Positions 1-5,852 of a stretch of 10,389 nt of DNA are shown piece by piece. The stretch covers positions 1 through 10,389 of the forward strand of contig WAML01000074.1 in assembly GCA_015522345.1 (NCBI GenBank), given 5' to 3'. Source of the stretch: Desulfurococcales archaeon. GTDB taxonomy: Archaea > Thermoproteota > Thermoprotei_A > Sulfolobales > Desulfurococcaceae. The notes under the pieces are model-generated. The model did not search any database. It was not told the DNA's origin and worked only from the letters and a program-made list of their open reading frames with translations. A program made the translations under genes and the position numbers. Numbering within the stretch: the stretch's first letter is position 1; each line of letters opens with the position of its first letter.

Positions 1-64
1 AGCCAACAACACAGCCAACAACCACAACTCCAACAACAAGCCCTGTACAAACACCCACACCAAC
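1..64 (+). repeat. Arm 1 of a perfect 64-base inverted repeat (stalk-coding)
   Basis: Bases 1-64 are the exact reverse complement of 3923-3986 (position p pairs with 3987-p). The match fails at base 65 and may extend beyond the left edge of the window. It encodes a Thr/Pro stalk in the same frame in both genes. Confidence 0.95.
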
Positions 65-212
65 GCCTACACAAACAAGTCCTAAAGAAACACCTACACC
101 GACACCAACAACGACAACTACAACACCTCAAGATTATACAAGGTATTTAGTAGTAGGATTACTGCTGGTAATATTGTTGGTACTTGCGTTTCTAGCATTT
201 AGGAGAAGGTAA
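1..212 (+). CDS. C-terminal end of a membrane-anchored surface protein, possibly a second solute-binding protein (5' partial)
   Basis: Only the last 69 codons are in the window; reading starts at base 3 and stops at TAA 210-212. The first ~45 residues are almost entirely Thr, Pro, Gln and Ser, an extended stalk, followed by QDYTRY, one hydrophobic helix of about 20 residues (LVVGLLLVILLVLAFLAF) and a terminal RRR that would stay in the cytoplasm. This stalk-helix-basic tail is the usual C-terminal anchor of archaeal binding proteins and other surface proteins. The first 64 bases are identical to the stalk-coding part of the binding-protein gene on the other strand (3923-3986). This suggests, but does not prove, that the missing N-terminal part is also a binding protein. 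The gene converges on the ATPase gene with a 124-base gap. The reading frame is secure; the function is inferred only from the tail. Confidence 0.8.
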   Translation, partial: PTTQPTTTTPTTSPVQTPTPTPTQTSPKETPTPTPTTTTTTPQDYTRYLVVGLLLVILLVLAFLAFRRR

Positions 213-243
213 TGAATTTATTCAATAACTTAAATATTAACAA

Positions 244-249
244 TTTTTT
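244..249 (+). terminator. T-tract terminator for the left-edge gene
   Basis: A run of six T residues lies 32 bases after the stop codon of the left-edge gene. Archaeal termination commonly uses such T-tracts without a hairpin. No equally clear T-tract is seen on the opposite strand for the converging ATPase gene. Confidence 0.4.
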
Positions 250-277
250 ACTATCTTTAAAACTATTATACATCCTT

Positions 278-295
278 AAGTACGTGTTAGTACTT
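278..295. repeat. Dyad AAGTAC-N6-GTACTT in the convergent intergenic region
   Basis: Two perfect 6-base arms are separated by six bases, between two convergent genes. The same arms and spacing recur at 5582-5599 inside the start of the binding-protein gene. It could be a weak hairpin or a protein-binding dyad; function unknown. Confidence 0.4.
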
Positions 296-336
296 TAATC
301 AATACCTCAGGATGTTATTGAGTAAATACTATGTAT

Positions 337-1404
337 TTATGTAAGTGGTATTATTCTAACATTTTCTCTATGTATATAAAGTACTAGCTCTGAGCCTATA
401 GGCGTTTCTAATATATTTGGCAAGTACGCTACTAACGATGTTTCTCCAACCTTTATTCTAGCTTCAATTTTTTCTCCAACAAACATTTGAAAATCTAATC
501 TACCCTTTATTACATTGTATCCCTCTAGGTTACTTGGTTTATTAACAAGTATATTTTCCGGCCTAATGACAATACCGACTTTTCCAGATAACTCTTTATC
601 AACTAGCGTCCCCTCCAGCTCTAGTCCAAGTTCATCTACATAGACTTTCGCGTATACACCGGCTTTATCGATTATTCTACCTTTTAAGATATTACTTCTA
701 CCTATGAAGTCTGCTACAAACATGCTCTTAGGGTAGAAGTATACTTCCTTAGGTGTACCTACTTGAAGTATTCTACCCTTATTCATAATAGCAACTCTAT
801 CGCTTATACTCATAGCTTCAAGCTGGTCATGGGTAACATAGATTGTTGTTATACCTAGCTTCTTTTGAATTCTCTTAATCTCTTCTCTCATTTCAATCCT
901 AAGTTTAGCATCTAAATTTGACAAAGGCTCGTCGAGCAAGAGTACACGAGGTTCCACGACAAGAGCTCTAGCAAGTGCAACACGTTGTTGTTGTCCACCA
1001 GACAATTGTAGCGGGTACCTGTTCTCCATACCCTCTAGTTTTACAAGCTCAAGTACTTGTTTAACTTTCTTCCTTATCTCTGGTTCAGGAACCTTTCTAA
1101 TTCTTAAACCAAATGCTATGTTATCGTATACAGTCATATGAGGCCATAAAGCATAGTTTTGGAATACCATAGCTGTATTTCTTTCGTAAGGTTTCTTAAA
1201 AGTAACATCTTCATCGTCAAAATACACTCTACCTTCTTCGGGAACTTCAAAACCAGCTATTATTCTCAACGTAGTTGTTTTACCGCAGCCACTTGGACCC
1301 AATAACGTAAATAGTTCTCCATGCCGAATCTCTAGATTCGCGTGATCAACTGCTATTACTGAACCATATATTTTTGTTACATTTTCAAGTCTTACCTTAG
1401 TCAT
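337..1404 (-). CDS. ABC importer ATPase, MalK/FbpC type with TOBE domain
   Basis: This is the cytoplasmic ATP-hydrolysing subunit that would drive the fused permease encoded just upstream. Its 355 residues are the normal length for the sugar/iron/polyamine importer ATPases. Visible motifs are Walker A GPSGCGKT (36-43), the Q-loop glutamine (Q82, in VFQNYALWPHM), signature LSGGQ (134-138), Walker B VLLLDE (154-159), D-loop SNLD (162-165) and the switch histidine H192 (VTHDQ). All catalytic elements are intact. Residues from about 236 to 355 form a TOBE-type beta domain, where substrate or regulators may be sensed in this family. The ATG start has an upstream GAGG (1416-1419 on this strand) at 11-base spacing. 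It lies 53 bases after the permease stop, consistent with one transcript. Fe3+, polyamine, thiamine and sugar importers use very similar ATPases, so the substrate cannot be read from this gene. Confidence 0.95.
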   Translation of the reverse strand: MTKVRLENVTKIYGSVIAVDHANLEIRHGELFTLLGPSGCGKTTTLRIIAGFEVPEEGRVYFDDEDVTFKKPYERNTAMVFQNYALWPHMTVYDNIAFGLRIRKVPEPEIRKKVKQVLELVKLEGMENRYPLQLSGGQQQRVALARALVVEPRVLLLDEPLSNLDAKLRIEMREEIKRIQKKLGITTIYVTHDQLEAMSISDRVAIMNKGRILQVGTPKEVYFYPKSMFVADFIGRSNILKGRIIDKAGVYAKVYVDELGLELEGTLVDKELSGKVGIVIRPENILVNKPSNLEGYNVIKGRLDFQMFVGEKIEARIKVGETSLVAYLPNILETPIGSELVLYIHRENVRIIPLT

Positions 1405-1457
1405 AGGCTATACATCCTCTCGACTATTCTTATTTATATGAAGCATATTTAAGGATA

Positions 1458-3692
1458 TTATATGCCTATGAATGCATATCTCTGTTTAAACACTATAGTA
1501 ACAATAGTTACAGCTATTAACTGGAATATTATTAGTAGGAGGCCCATAGCAGCTACGTACTGTACTCCTTTAACAGTTCCTCCTTTATAGATATTCATCA
1601 TATAGTAAGTCATAGGTGCTTGATCAGGGTTAAAGCTTCCTAGTGTAACACTTGTACTAACTTCTGTACTAATGTATATGAAGCCTATTAATGCACCACT
1701 AACAATGTTTGTTATAATCAACGGCAATACTATAGATACTATAGTCTTAAATCTCTTAGCCCCTAGATTAAGAGCAGCTTCTTCTAGTGCTTCGTGTACT
1801 TGCTGGAATCCAGCGTATATGGATCGTGCTACAAATGGCAGTTTTCTTATACTATAGGCTATAATTAGTACAATCCATGCCTGGAAAGCAGTTCCCATAG
1901 TAGGGTCTACGGGAGTGCCACTGAATACTGTTGAATAAAATCTGAAGTACCCCAGAGCTATTACGAGTCCAGGAATAGCTATCGGGATTGTAGCTAGAGT
2001 ATCTAGTGCTGGAGTAAGCAATTTTATCCTAGTACGGCTCACTACATATGCCGTGATCAAAGCTACTAGTATTGCTAAGCCTACAGCCGATAAAGCGTAT
2101 GTAATAGTGTTCCTTACATACTTGAATATATCGGGGTTAGTGAATAGACTTACAAAGTATTCTGTAGTAAACTTCTCTGGCTGCAGATGAAAACCATATG
2201 CTGGTATAAGGTCGAAAGCCAGTAATGCTACACCTATCTGGGGCATTGCAGTAAATATTATCAATGGAAGCATTAAGAGGTATATTACAAGCAAGCCCTT
2301 TATACCAACACGCGTAATTCTAGGATTCCATCTTCCGCCTCTAGAGATCATTGCGTAAGATCTCATGCCTACATAACTCCTAATAGCTATAAAACCTACT
2401 ATAGCTAGTCCTAGAAGAACTACGCCTAACGCAGCAATACTTGGATCAACTATACCTACTTCAGAAGTTAATGAACTAAATATTTTGTAGCTAATGACGT
2501 CGGGATAGTTAAATACAATAGGTGCTCCAAGATCCTCTAGACTGAATATGAATACAAGTACTGAACCAGCAGCTATACCCGGTAATGCTAGAGGTAGTGT
2601 TACTGTAAAGAAGAGCCTCAGCCCTTTAGCTCCAAGGTTTTCAGCTTGTTCTTCCATACTCGGATCTATATTTATAAAGCTAGAGTAGGCATTGAGGTAC
2701 ACTATTGGATAAAAAGCCATAATCTGTGCTACAGCTATTCCAGCAAGATCCTGTATACGTACTGAGTATCCGAACAATAGATTAGTTATAAATGATATAG
2801 GTCCTACTTCACTAAACAAATTCTTTACAATATAGGCGTTCACGAATGGCGTTATAAACAAAGGTACTGTAGCAAGTATTCTAAAGAATGTTTTTCCAGG
2901 AAAGTCGTATCTAGCAAAGATAAACGCTACCAGTATACCAAGGATAGTAGCTACACTAGAGACTATAGCAGCGTTAATTAGCGAATTAAGTAGTATACCA
3001 TAGTTTACTCCAGTGAATACTATAGTTTTACCGAATTCCGTTTCTTCAACATACCATGGACTACTAGCTATAATTTGTTCAAGACGTATATATGGAGGCT
3101 GTGTAAATAATGGTGTAAACCAATAATAGAAAGGCTGGTCTTTAGGAACTTCAAAAGCGTATTCAAGCATCATGAAAACAGGTACTAAGAGAAATACAGT
3201 AAGTACAATAACTGATATAACTATAAACAATATCATAACAGGATCTATTTTGAAGAAGGCAGTTCTTACACGTTTCTTAAACTCTACTTTAACTCTAGTT
3301 GCTCTCCTAATTCTCCAAGCAGATATAGCTTGTGCTATTTTAATCTTCAAGTATCCAGCAAGAGCTGTAGCTACTATAGGCCATATGAATAAAGCAAATA
3401 AGTAGGGAAATCCATGAAAACCGAGTATTGCTATAAAGAATATATAGATGAAGCCTATTATGGATATGAAGCTCCATGAGAAAGAGAAGAGTATTCTAGC
3501 GACATCAAATCCTCTATGAATATTTATTAAAGCCCATATTATTCCAGCAATCCAGAAAAGCGATGAAAACGATGGGTCTTTGACTACTTCACTAGGTAAG
3601 TTAACTAATGCAAGAAAATAAACAATAGCTATTATTGCACCACCAAACACTAGGTCGCGTATTGTCGGTAATCGCGTGATAGCTTTAGACAC
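1458..3692 (-). CDS. Fused two-domain ABC importer permease (FbpB/ThiP-like) with N-terminal membrane extension
   Basis: This 744-residue protein carries both membrane halves of the importer in one chain. Each half has the cytoplasmic loop that contacts the ATPase: EEQAENLGAKGLRLFFTVTL at about 347-366 and HEALEEAALNLGAKRFKTIV at about 633-652, each followed by LPL. Permease domain 1 spans about 152-440 and domain 2 about 465-740. Fused permeases of this kind are typical of the iron/thiamine group of importers. The first ~150 residues are an addition: about four hydrophobic segments (near 16-30, 44-57, 66-90, 95-113) and a basic stretch (about 126-143) before the first canonical helix. The start is GTG with GGTGA (3699-3703) six bases upstream, and a stop codon in frame lies just before it. 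It follows the binding-protein gene by 121 bases and precedes the ATPase by 53. A likely internal promoter is at 3768-3779. Confidence 0.93.
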   Translation of the reverse strand: MSKAITRLPTIRDLVFGGAIIAIVYFLALVNLPSEVVKDPSFSSLFWIAGIIWALINIHRGFDVARILFSFSWSFISIIGFIYIFFIAILGFHGFPYLFALFIWPIVATALAGYLKIKIAQAISAWRIRRATRVKVEFKKRVRTAFFKIDPVMILFIVISVIVLTVFLLVPVFMMLEYAFEVPKDQPFYYWFTPLFTQPPYIRLEQIIASSPWYVEETEFGKTIVFTGVNYGILLNSLINAAIVSSVATILGILVAFIFARYDFPGKTFFRILATVPLFITPFVNAYIVKNLFSEVGPISFITNLLFGYSVRIQDLAGIAVAQIMAFYPIVYLNAYSSFINIDPSMEEQAENLGAKGLRLFFTVTLPLALPGIAAGSVLVFIFSLEDLGAPIVFNYPDVISYKIFSSLTSEVGIVDPSIAALGVVLLGLAIVGFIAIRSYVGMRSYAMISRGGRWNPRITRVGIKGLLVIYLLMLPLIIFTAMPQIGVALLAFDLIPAYGFHLQPEKFTTEYFVSLFTNPDIFKYVRNTITYALSAVGLAILVALITAYVVSRTRIKLLTPALDTLATIPIAIPGLVIALGYFRFYSTVFSGTPVDPTMGTAFQAWIVLIIAYSIRKLPFVARSIYAGFQQVHEALEEAALNLGAKRFKTIVSIVLPLIITNIVSGALIGFIYISTEVSTSVTLGSFNPDQAPMTYYMMNIYKGGTVKGVQYVAAMGLLLIIFQLIAVTIVTIVFKQRYAFIGI

Positions 3693-3698
3693 TAATTC

Positions 3699-3703
3699 TC
3701 ACC
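3699..3703 (-). promoter_or_regulatory. Ribosome binding site fixing the GTG start of the permease
   Basis: GGTGA on the minus strand lies six bases before the GTG start codon. An in-frame TGA overlaps this region, so no upstream start is possible. Confidence 0.65.
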
Positions 3704-3715
3704 AGACCCTATTTA

Positions 3716-3755
3716 ACACTTAAGACAGGCATGCTATAGGCTATGGATTAAGTGT
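3716..3755 (-). repeat. Inverted repeat in the leader of the permease gene
   Basis: ACACTTAA (3716-3723) and TTAAGTGT (3748-3755) are perfect 8-base arms around a 24-base loop, between the binding-protein and permease genes. If transcribed it could fold into a hairpin upstream of the permease ribosome binding site. The wide loop and AT-rich arms make stability at high temperature doubtful; a protein-binding dyad is an alternative. Confidence 0.4.
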
Positions 3756-3767
3756 AGGTGTAGAGAG

Positions 3768-3779
3768 TTTTTATAAAAA
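3768..3779 (-). promoter_or_regulatory. Internal TATA-like box for permease-ATPase transcription
   Basis: TTTTTATAAAAA is symmetric and matches the archaeal TATA consensus well. With the usual 25-27 base offset, minus-strand transcription would begin near 3747, giving a leader of about 55 bases before the permease GTG. It would allow the transporter core to be made independently of the binding protein. Being palindromic, it does not prove direction by itself. Confidence 0.4.
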
Positions 3780-3797
3780 TACTTTTGGTTACACTTT

Positions 3798-3802
3798 AAA
3801 AA
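3798..3802 (-). terminator. T-tract after the binding-protein gene
   Basis: On the minus strand five T residues occur about 12 bases after the binding-protein stop, and a second T5 occurs at 3775-3779. Partial termination here would leave the binding protein in excess over the membrane subunits, a common pattern for importers. Both tracts are short, so read-through is likely. Confidence 0.35.
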
Positions 3803-3813
3803 TTCTTACGTCT

Positions 3814-5610
3814 TCATCGCCTCTTAGACATTATGATGTAACCAACTACTATTATTATCAGTATCAATATGCCGATGACTGTGTATAATGTTGTTGATGG
3901 TAGTCCTCCAGCTGGTGTTGTTGTTGGTGTGGGTGTTTGTACAGGGCTTGTTGTTGGAGTTGTGGTTGTTGGCTGTGTTGTTGGCTGTGTTATAGTTGTA
4001 GTTGTTGGACTAGGACTTGGACTAGGAGACAAAGTAGTTGGAGAAGTTGATGGGCTCGTTGTTGGAGTAGTTGGTGTTTCTTCTTTTATAGGCCATTCTC
4101 CTGCTAATATCCTCTTTAGATACTCATAGGTCTTTTGATACCTGTTGATAGCTCCTGTCTTCCATTGATCCATTAATTGACCGAATACAGCTGCTTCAGT
4201 GAGTTTCTTATTTATCTTCATAGCATATTCTATAGTAAATGTTGTTTCTTGGCCTGTGAGGGGGTCCTTGAACTTGAATGGCTCAGTTAACTTGTCTATT
4301 AAGAAGTTGAATTGTTCTTCAGTAATCTTTCCATCGAGGTATGCTTTAGCTATTTCAGCCCATACACGCTGTAGATCATAGTGGGCTTCTACTAGTGTTG
4401 CTTTAAAGTATGCTTGCATAGCTAGCTCGGTAGCTGATGCAAGCGACTCGTTAAACTTTATAGCTCCTACAACAGATGCTTTTTCAAAAGCTTCTTTGAG
4501 GTCAGGACGCTCTTTACCAGGGTCTGTATCGAATACTTTAGCATTTATAGGCAGTCTATTAATGTCTGGATCAAGCCATATTTGTTGTCCACCAAACTCG
4601 CTTAAAACCCATGCAACAAAGGCCGCTGCATGTACTGGGTATTTAGTAGCTGATAATACTGCTATAGGATCTGCATTTACGATACTCTCTCCCTCAGGTA
4701 TAACATATTCACAATCAGGATTCTGCTTCATAGCGGTGTATCCGTAGAAATCTATAGTTATACCAACAGCTATAGCGCCTCTTATAACATCATCTCTAAC
4801 GCCACTACTTGAGTCGTAGATACGTGAGTTAGCAGCCATTAGAGTTAGTACTTTCCATCCTTCATCCCATCCATAGGCTTGAAGTATAATTTCGTACATT
4901 CTTGTATTACTAGTGCTCTTAAATGGATCAGCTATTCCTACTAATGGTGTTTGGGGTAAATATTTAGCGTAGACAGGACTGGCTAGGTCACTCCACTTCG
5001 ATGGTTTAGGTACATTGTATTTTTGTAGAAGTTTATGGTTAACAGTAAAACCGAAGCTACTTATAGCAGCTCCAATCCAGTGGACAATCCCGTTTTCATC
5101 TGCTTTACGTGTTGGAGCACCAGCTATTTCCTCAGGTATCTTATTCATTTCATATAGTATAGCATAGAATTCTGGATGCTTGTCTACATTTAGCGGGAGT
5201 AAATGCCCTAGTTCATCCATGTAATTAAATAATGTTGGTCCACCACCCCAAGCCACATCTACAGAAACTCCTCTTTCTTTATACTTTCTTATAGTCTCAT
5301 CCCATAGTTCAGGACCTATTGGAAGGAATATCAAGTCAGTTATACCAAGTTTTTGTGCTACAGGTGATTTAAGGAATATCTCCTTAGTTTTAACTAGTAT
5401 AGTTGATTCATGCCGAGTTATAATAACTAGTTTAACGTTTCTCTCTGTAGTTAGACTAGCAAGATAGTCCAGCCACGGATATGGCTCTTCTTTTTCTCCC
5501 CACGGCCATTGCTGTGCTTTAGCTATTGATGCATTAATGGTGAGAGGAGCTATTATTGATACTACTAAGATTGTGAGTAATAAGTACCTTGTAGTACTTA
5601 AAGCTTCCAC
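3814..5610 (-). CDS. Membrane-anchored ABC solute-binding protein, AfuA-like, with extra helical domain
   Basis: This extracellular receptor of the importer has 598 residues, against roughly 340 for typical AfuA-type (COG1840) proteins. A signal peptide (hydrophobic core about 9-22) ends in AKA, with likely cleavage after residue 32. The binding domain covers about 57-360, with family-like stretches VDVAWGGGPTLFNYM (117-131), a SKWSDLASPVYAKY segment (204-217), DFYGY (287-291) and HAAAFVAWVLSEFGGQQIWL (327-346). Residues about 365-510 are a predicted helical addition rich in Ala, Glu and Lys. A Ser/Thr/Pro stalk (about 511-572), a transmembrane helix (about 574-593) and MSKRR anchor it to the membrane. 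The GTG start is supported by AGGTG at 5619-5623 and an in-frame stop just upstream. It is the first gene of the minus-strand importer locus. Similarity points to iron-type receptors, but the only nearby tyrosines are Y289 and Y291, not a clear Tyr-Tyr iron ligand pair, so the substrate is open. Confidence 0.9.
   Translation of the reverse strand: MEALSTTRYLLLTILVVSIIAPLTINASIAKAQQWPWGEKEEPYPWLDYLASLTTERNVKLVIITRHESTILVKTKEIFLKSPVAQKLGITDLIFLPIGPELWDETIRKYKERGVSVDVAWGGGPTLFNYMDELGHLLPLNVDKHPEFYAILYEMNKIPEEIAGAPTRKADENGIVHWIGAAISSFGFTVNHKLLQKYNVPKPSKWSDLASPVYAKYLPQTPLVGIADPFKSTSNTRMYEIILQAYGWDEGWKVLTLMAANSRIYDSSSGVRDDVIRGAIAVGITIDFYGYTAMKQNPDCEYVIPEGESIVNADPIAVLSATKYPVHAAAFVAWVLSEFGGQQIWLDPDINRLPINAKVFDTDPGKERPDLKEAFEKASVVGAIKFNESLASATELAMQAYFKATLVEAHYDLQRVWAEIAKAYLDGKITEEQFNFLIDKLTEPFKFKDPLTGQETTFTIEYAMKINKKLTEAAVFGQLMDQWKTGAINRYQKTYEYLKRILAGEWPIKEETPTTPTTSPSTSPTTLSPSPSPSPTTTTITQPTTQPTTTTPTTSPVQTPTPTTTPAGGLPSTTLYTVIGILILIIIVVGYIIMSKRR
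3923..3986 (-). repeat. Arm 2 of the perfect 64-base inverted repeat (stalk-coding)
   Basis: Exact reverse complement of bases 1-64, inside the Ser/Thr/Pro stalk of the binding protein (residues about 542-562). Codon phase is the same as in arm 1, so any exchange between arms would keep both reading frames open. Confidence 0.95.
5582..5599. repeat. Dyad AAGTAC-N6-GTACTT at the start of the binding-protein gene
   Basis: Perfect 6-base arms with a 6-base spacer fall within codons 4-10 of the binding-protein gene, with the same arms and spacing as at 278-295. It could be part of an operator that extends into the gene, or a coincidence. Confidence 0.35.
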
Positions 5611-5618
5611 GGGTTATA

Positions 5619-5623
5619 CACCT
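5619..5623 (-). promoter_or_regulatory. Ribosome binding site fixing the GTG start of the binding protein
   Basis: AGGTG on the minus strand sits eight bases before the GTG start. An in-frame TAA lies between it and the start, excluding a longer protein. Confidence 0.65.
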
Positions 5624-5634
5624 AAGTATACTTA
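5623..5634. promoter_or_regulatory. 12-base perfect palindrome, candidate operator of the importer
   Basis: TAAGTATACTTA is perfectly symmetric and lies directly upstream of the ribosome binding site of the first importer gene, where a bound repressor would block initiation or early elongation. The core AAGTATACTT also occurs by chance or otherwise inside the ATPase gene (737-746), which weakens the case. Confidence 0.35.
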
Positions 5635-5666
5635 CTACTTACTCTATTAAGCTACTATATCGTCTG

Positions 5667-5675
5667 TTTATTAAA
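5667..5675 (-). promoter_or_regulatory. Probable TATA box of the binding-protein gene
   Basis: Read on the minus strand, TTTAATAAA is centred near 5671 and would start transcription near 5645, leaving a leader of about 35 bases with the palindrome and ribosome binding site. An alternative, weaker ATATAG near 5657 cannot be excluded. Confidence 0.35.
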
Positions 5676-5796
5676 GAATCTATCTCTTTTACATCAAATA
5701 ACTCTAACTTGAATCTCGTCTTTATACTTCAACTATAGACCCTACATGAACTAGTTTTTAGGTTATTAGATGAAATGATGTAAGCGTTCCTATAGA

Positions 5797-5803
5797 TTTA
5801 AAT
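5797..5803 (+). promoter_or_regulatory. Probable TATA box of the divergent surface-protein gene
   Basis: TTTAAAT centred at 5800 would place the start of transcription near 5826 and give a leader of about 27 bases that includes the GGTGAG ribosome binding site. A second AT-rich stretch at 5820-5829 would give an almost leaderless transcript and is less compatible with that site. Confidence 0.35.
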
Positions 5804-5840
5804 GCTACCTCAATCAAAGTTTTTAATAACGGTAGATAAG

Positions 5841-5846
5841 GGTGAG
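5841..5846 (+). promoter_or_regulatory. Strong ribosome binding site of the 378-residue surface protein
   Basis: GGTGAG lies six bases before the ATG at 5853, a near-ideal match to the archaeal 16S rRNA 3' end, and fixes that start. Confidence 0.65.
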
Positions 5847-5852
5847 TTATAG

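Noticed and set aside
212..298. 28-codon Leu-rich ORF starting at an ATG that overlaps the stop of the left-edge gene (TAATG), preceded by AGGAG
   Set aside because: The AGGAG string is simply the AGG-AGA-AGG arginine codons of the upstream gene, the peptide is low-complexity AT-driven sequence, and it runs through the T-tract. No independent coding evidence.
736..747. GAAGTATACTTC perfect palindrome sharing AAGTATACTT with the proposed operator at 5623-5634
   Set aside because: It lies deep inside the ATPase coding sequence over ordinary Val-Tyr-Phe-Tyr codons; most likely coincidence. Kept as a caution on the operator claim.
1431..1440. TATA-like ATATAAATA before the ATPase gene
   Set aside because: It predicts initiation about 5 bases before the ATG, downstream of the ribosome binding site, so it does not fit a promoter for this gene; read-through from the permease is simpler.
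1672..1857. Open frames antisense to the permease (also 3172-3405)
   Set aside because: They lie fully inside a well-supported gene with two EAA motifs, and show no ribosome binding site or family resemblance.
65..3922. Transposon or insertion element between the 64-base inverted repeats
   Set aside because: The enclosed block has no transposase and consists of normal importer genes; the arms are coding stalk sequence and not terminal repeats with target duplications.
3869..4129. Val/Gly-rich open frame opposite the binding-protein stalk
   Set aside because: It is the antisense of Thr/Pro repeats (ACA/CCA codons), which gives long stop-free Val/Gly frames automatically.
5766..5810. C/D box guide RNA candidate (ATGATGT resembling a C box)
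   Set aside because: No CTGA D box or C'/D' pair at the expected spacing was found on that strand.
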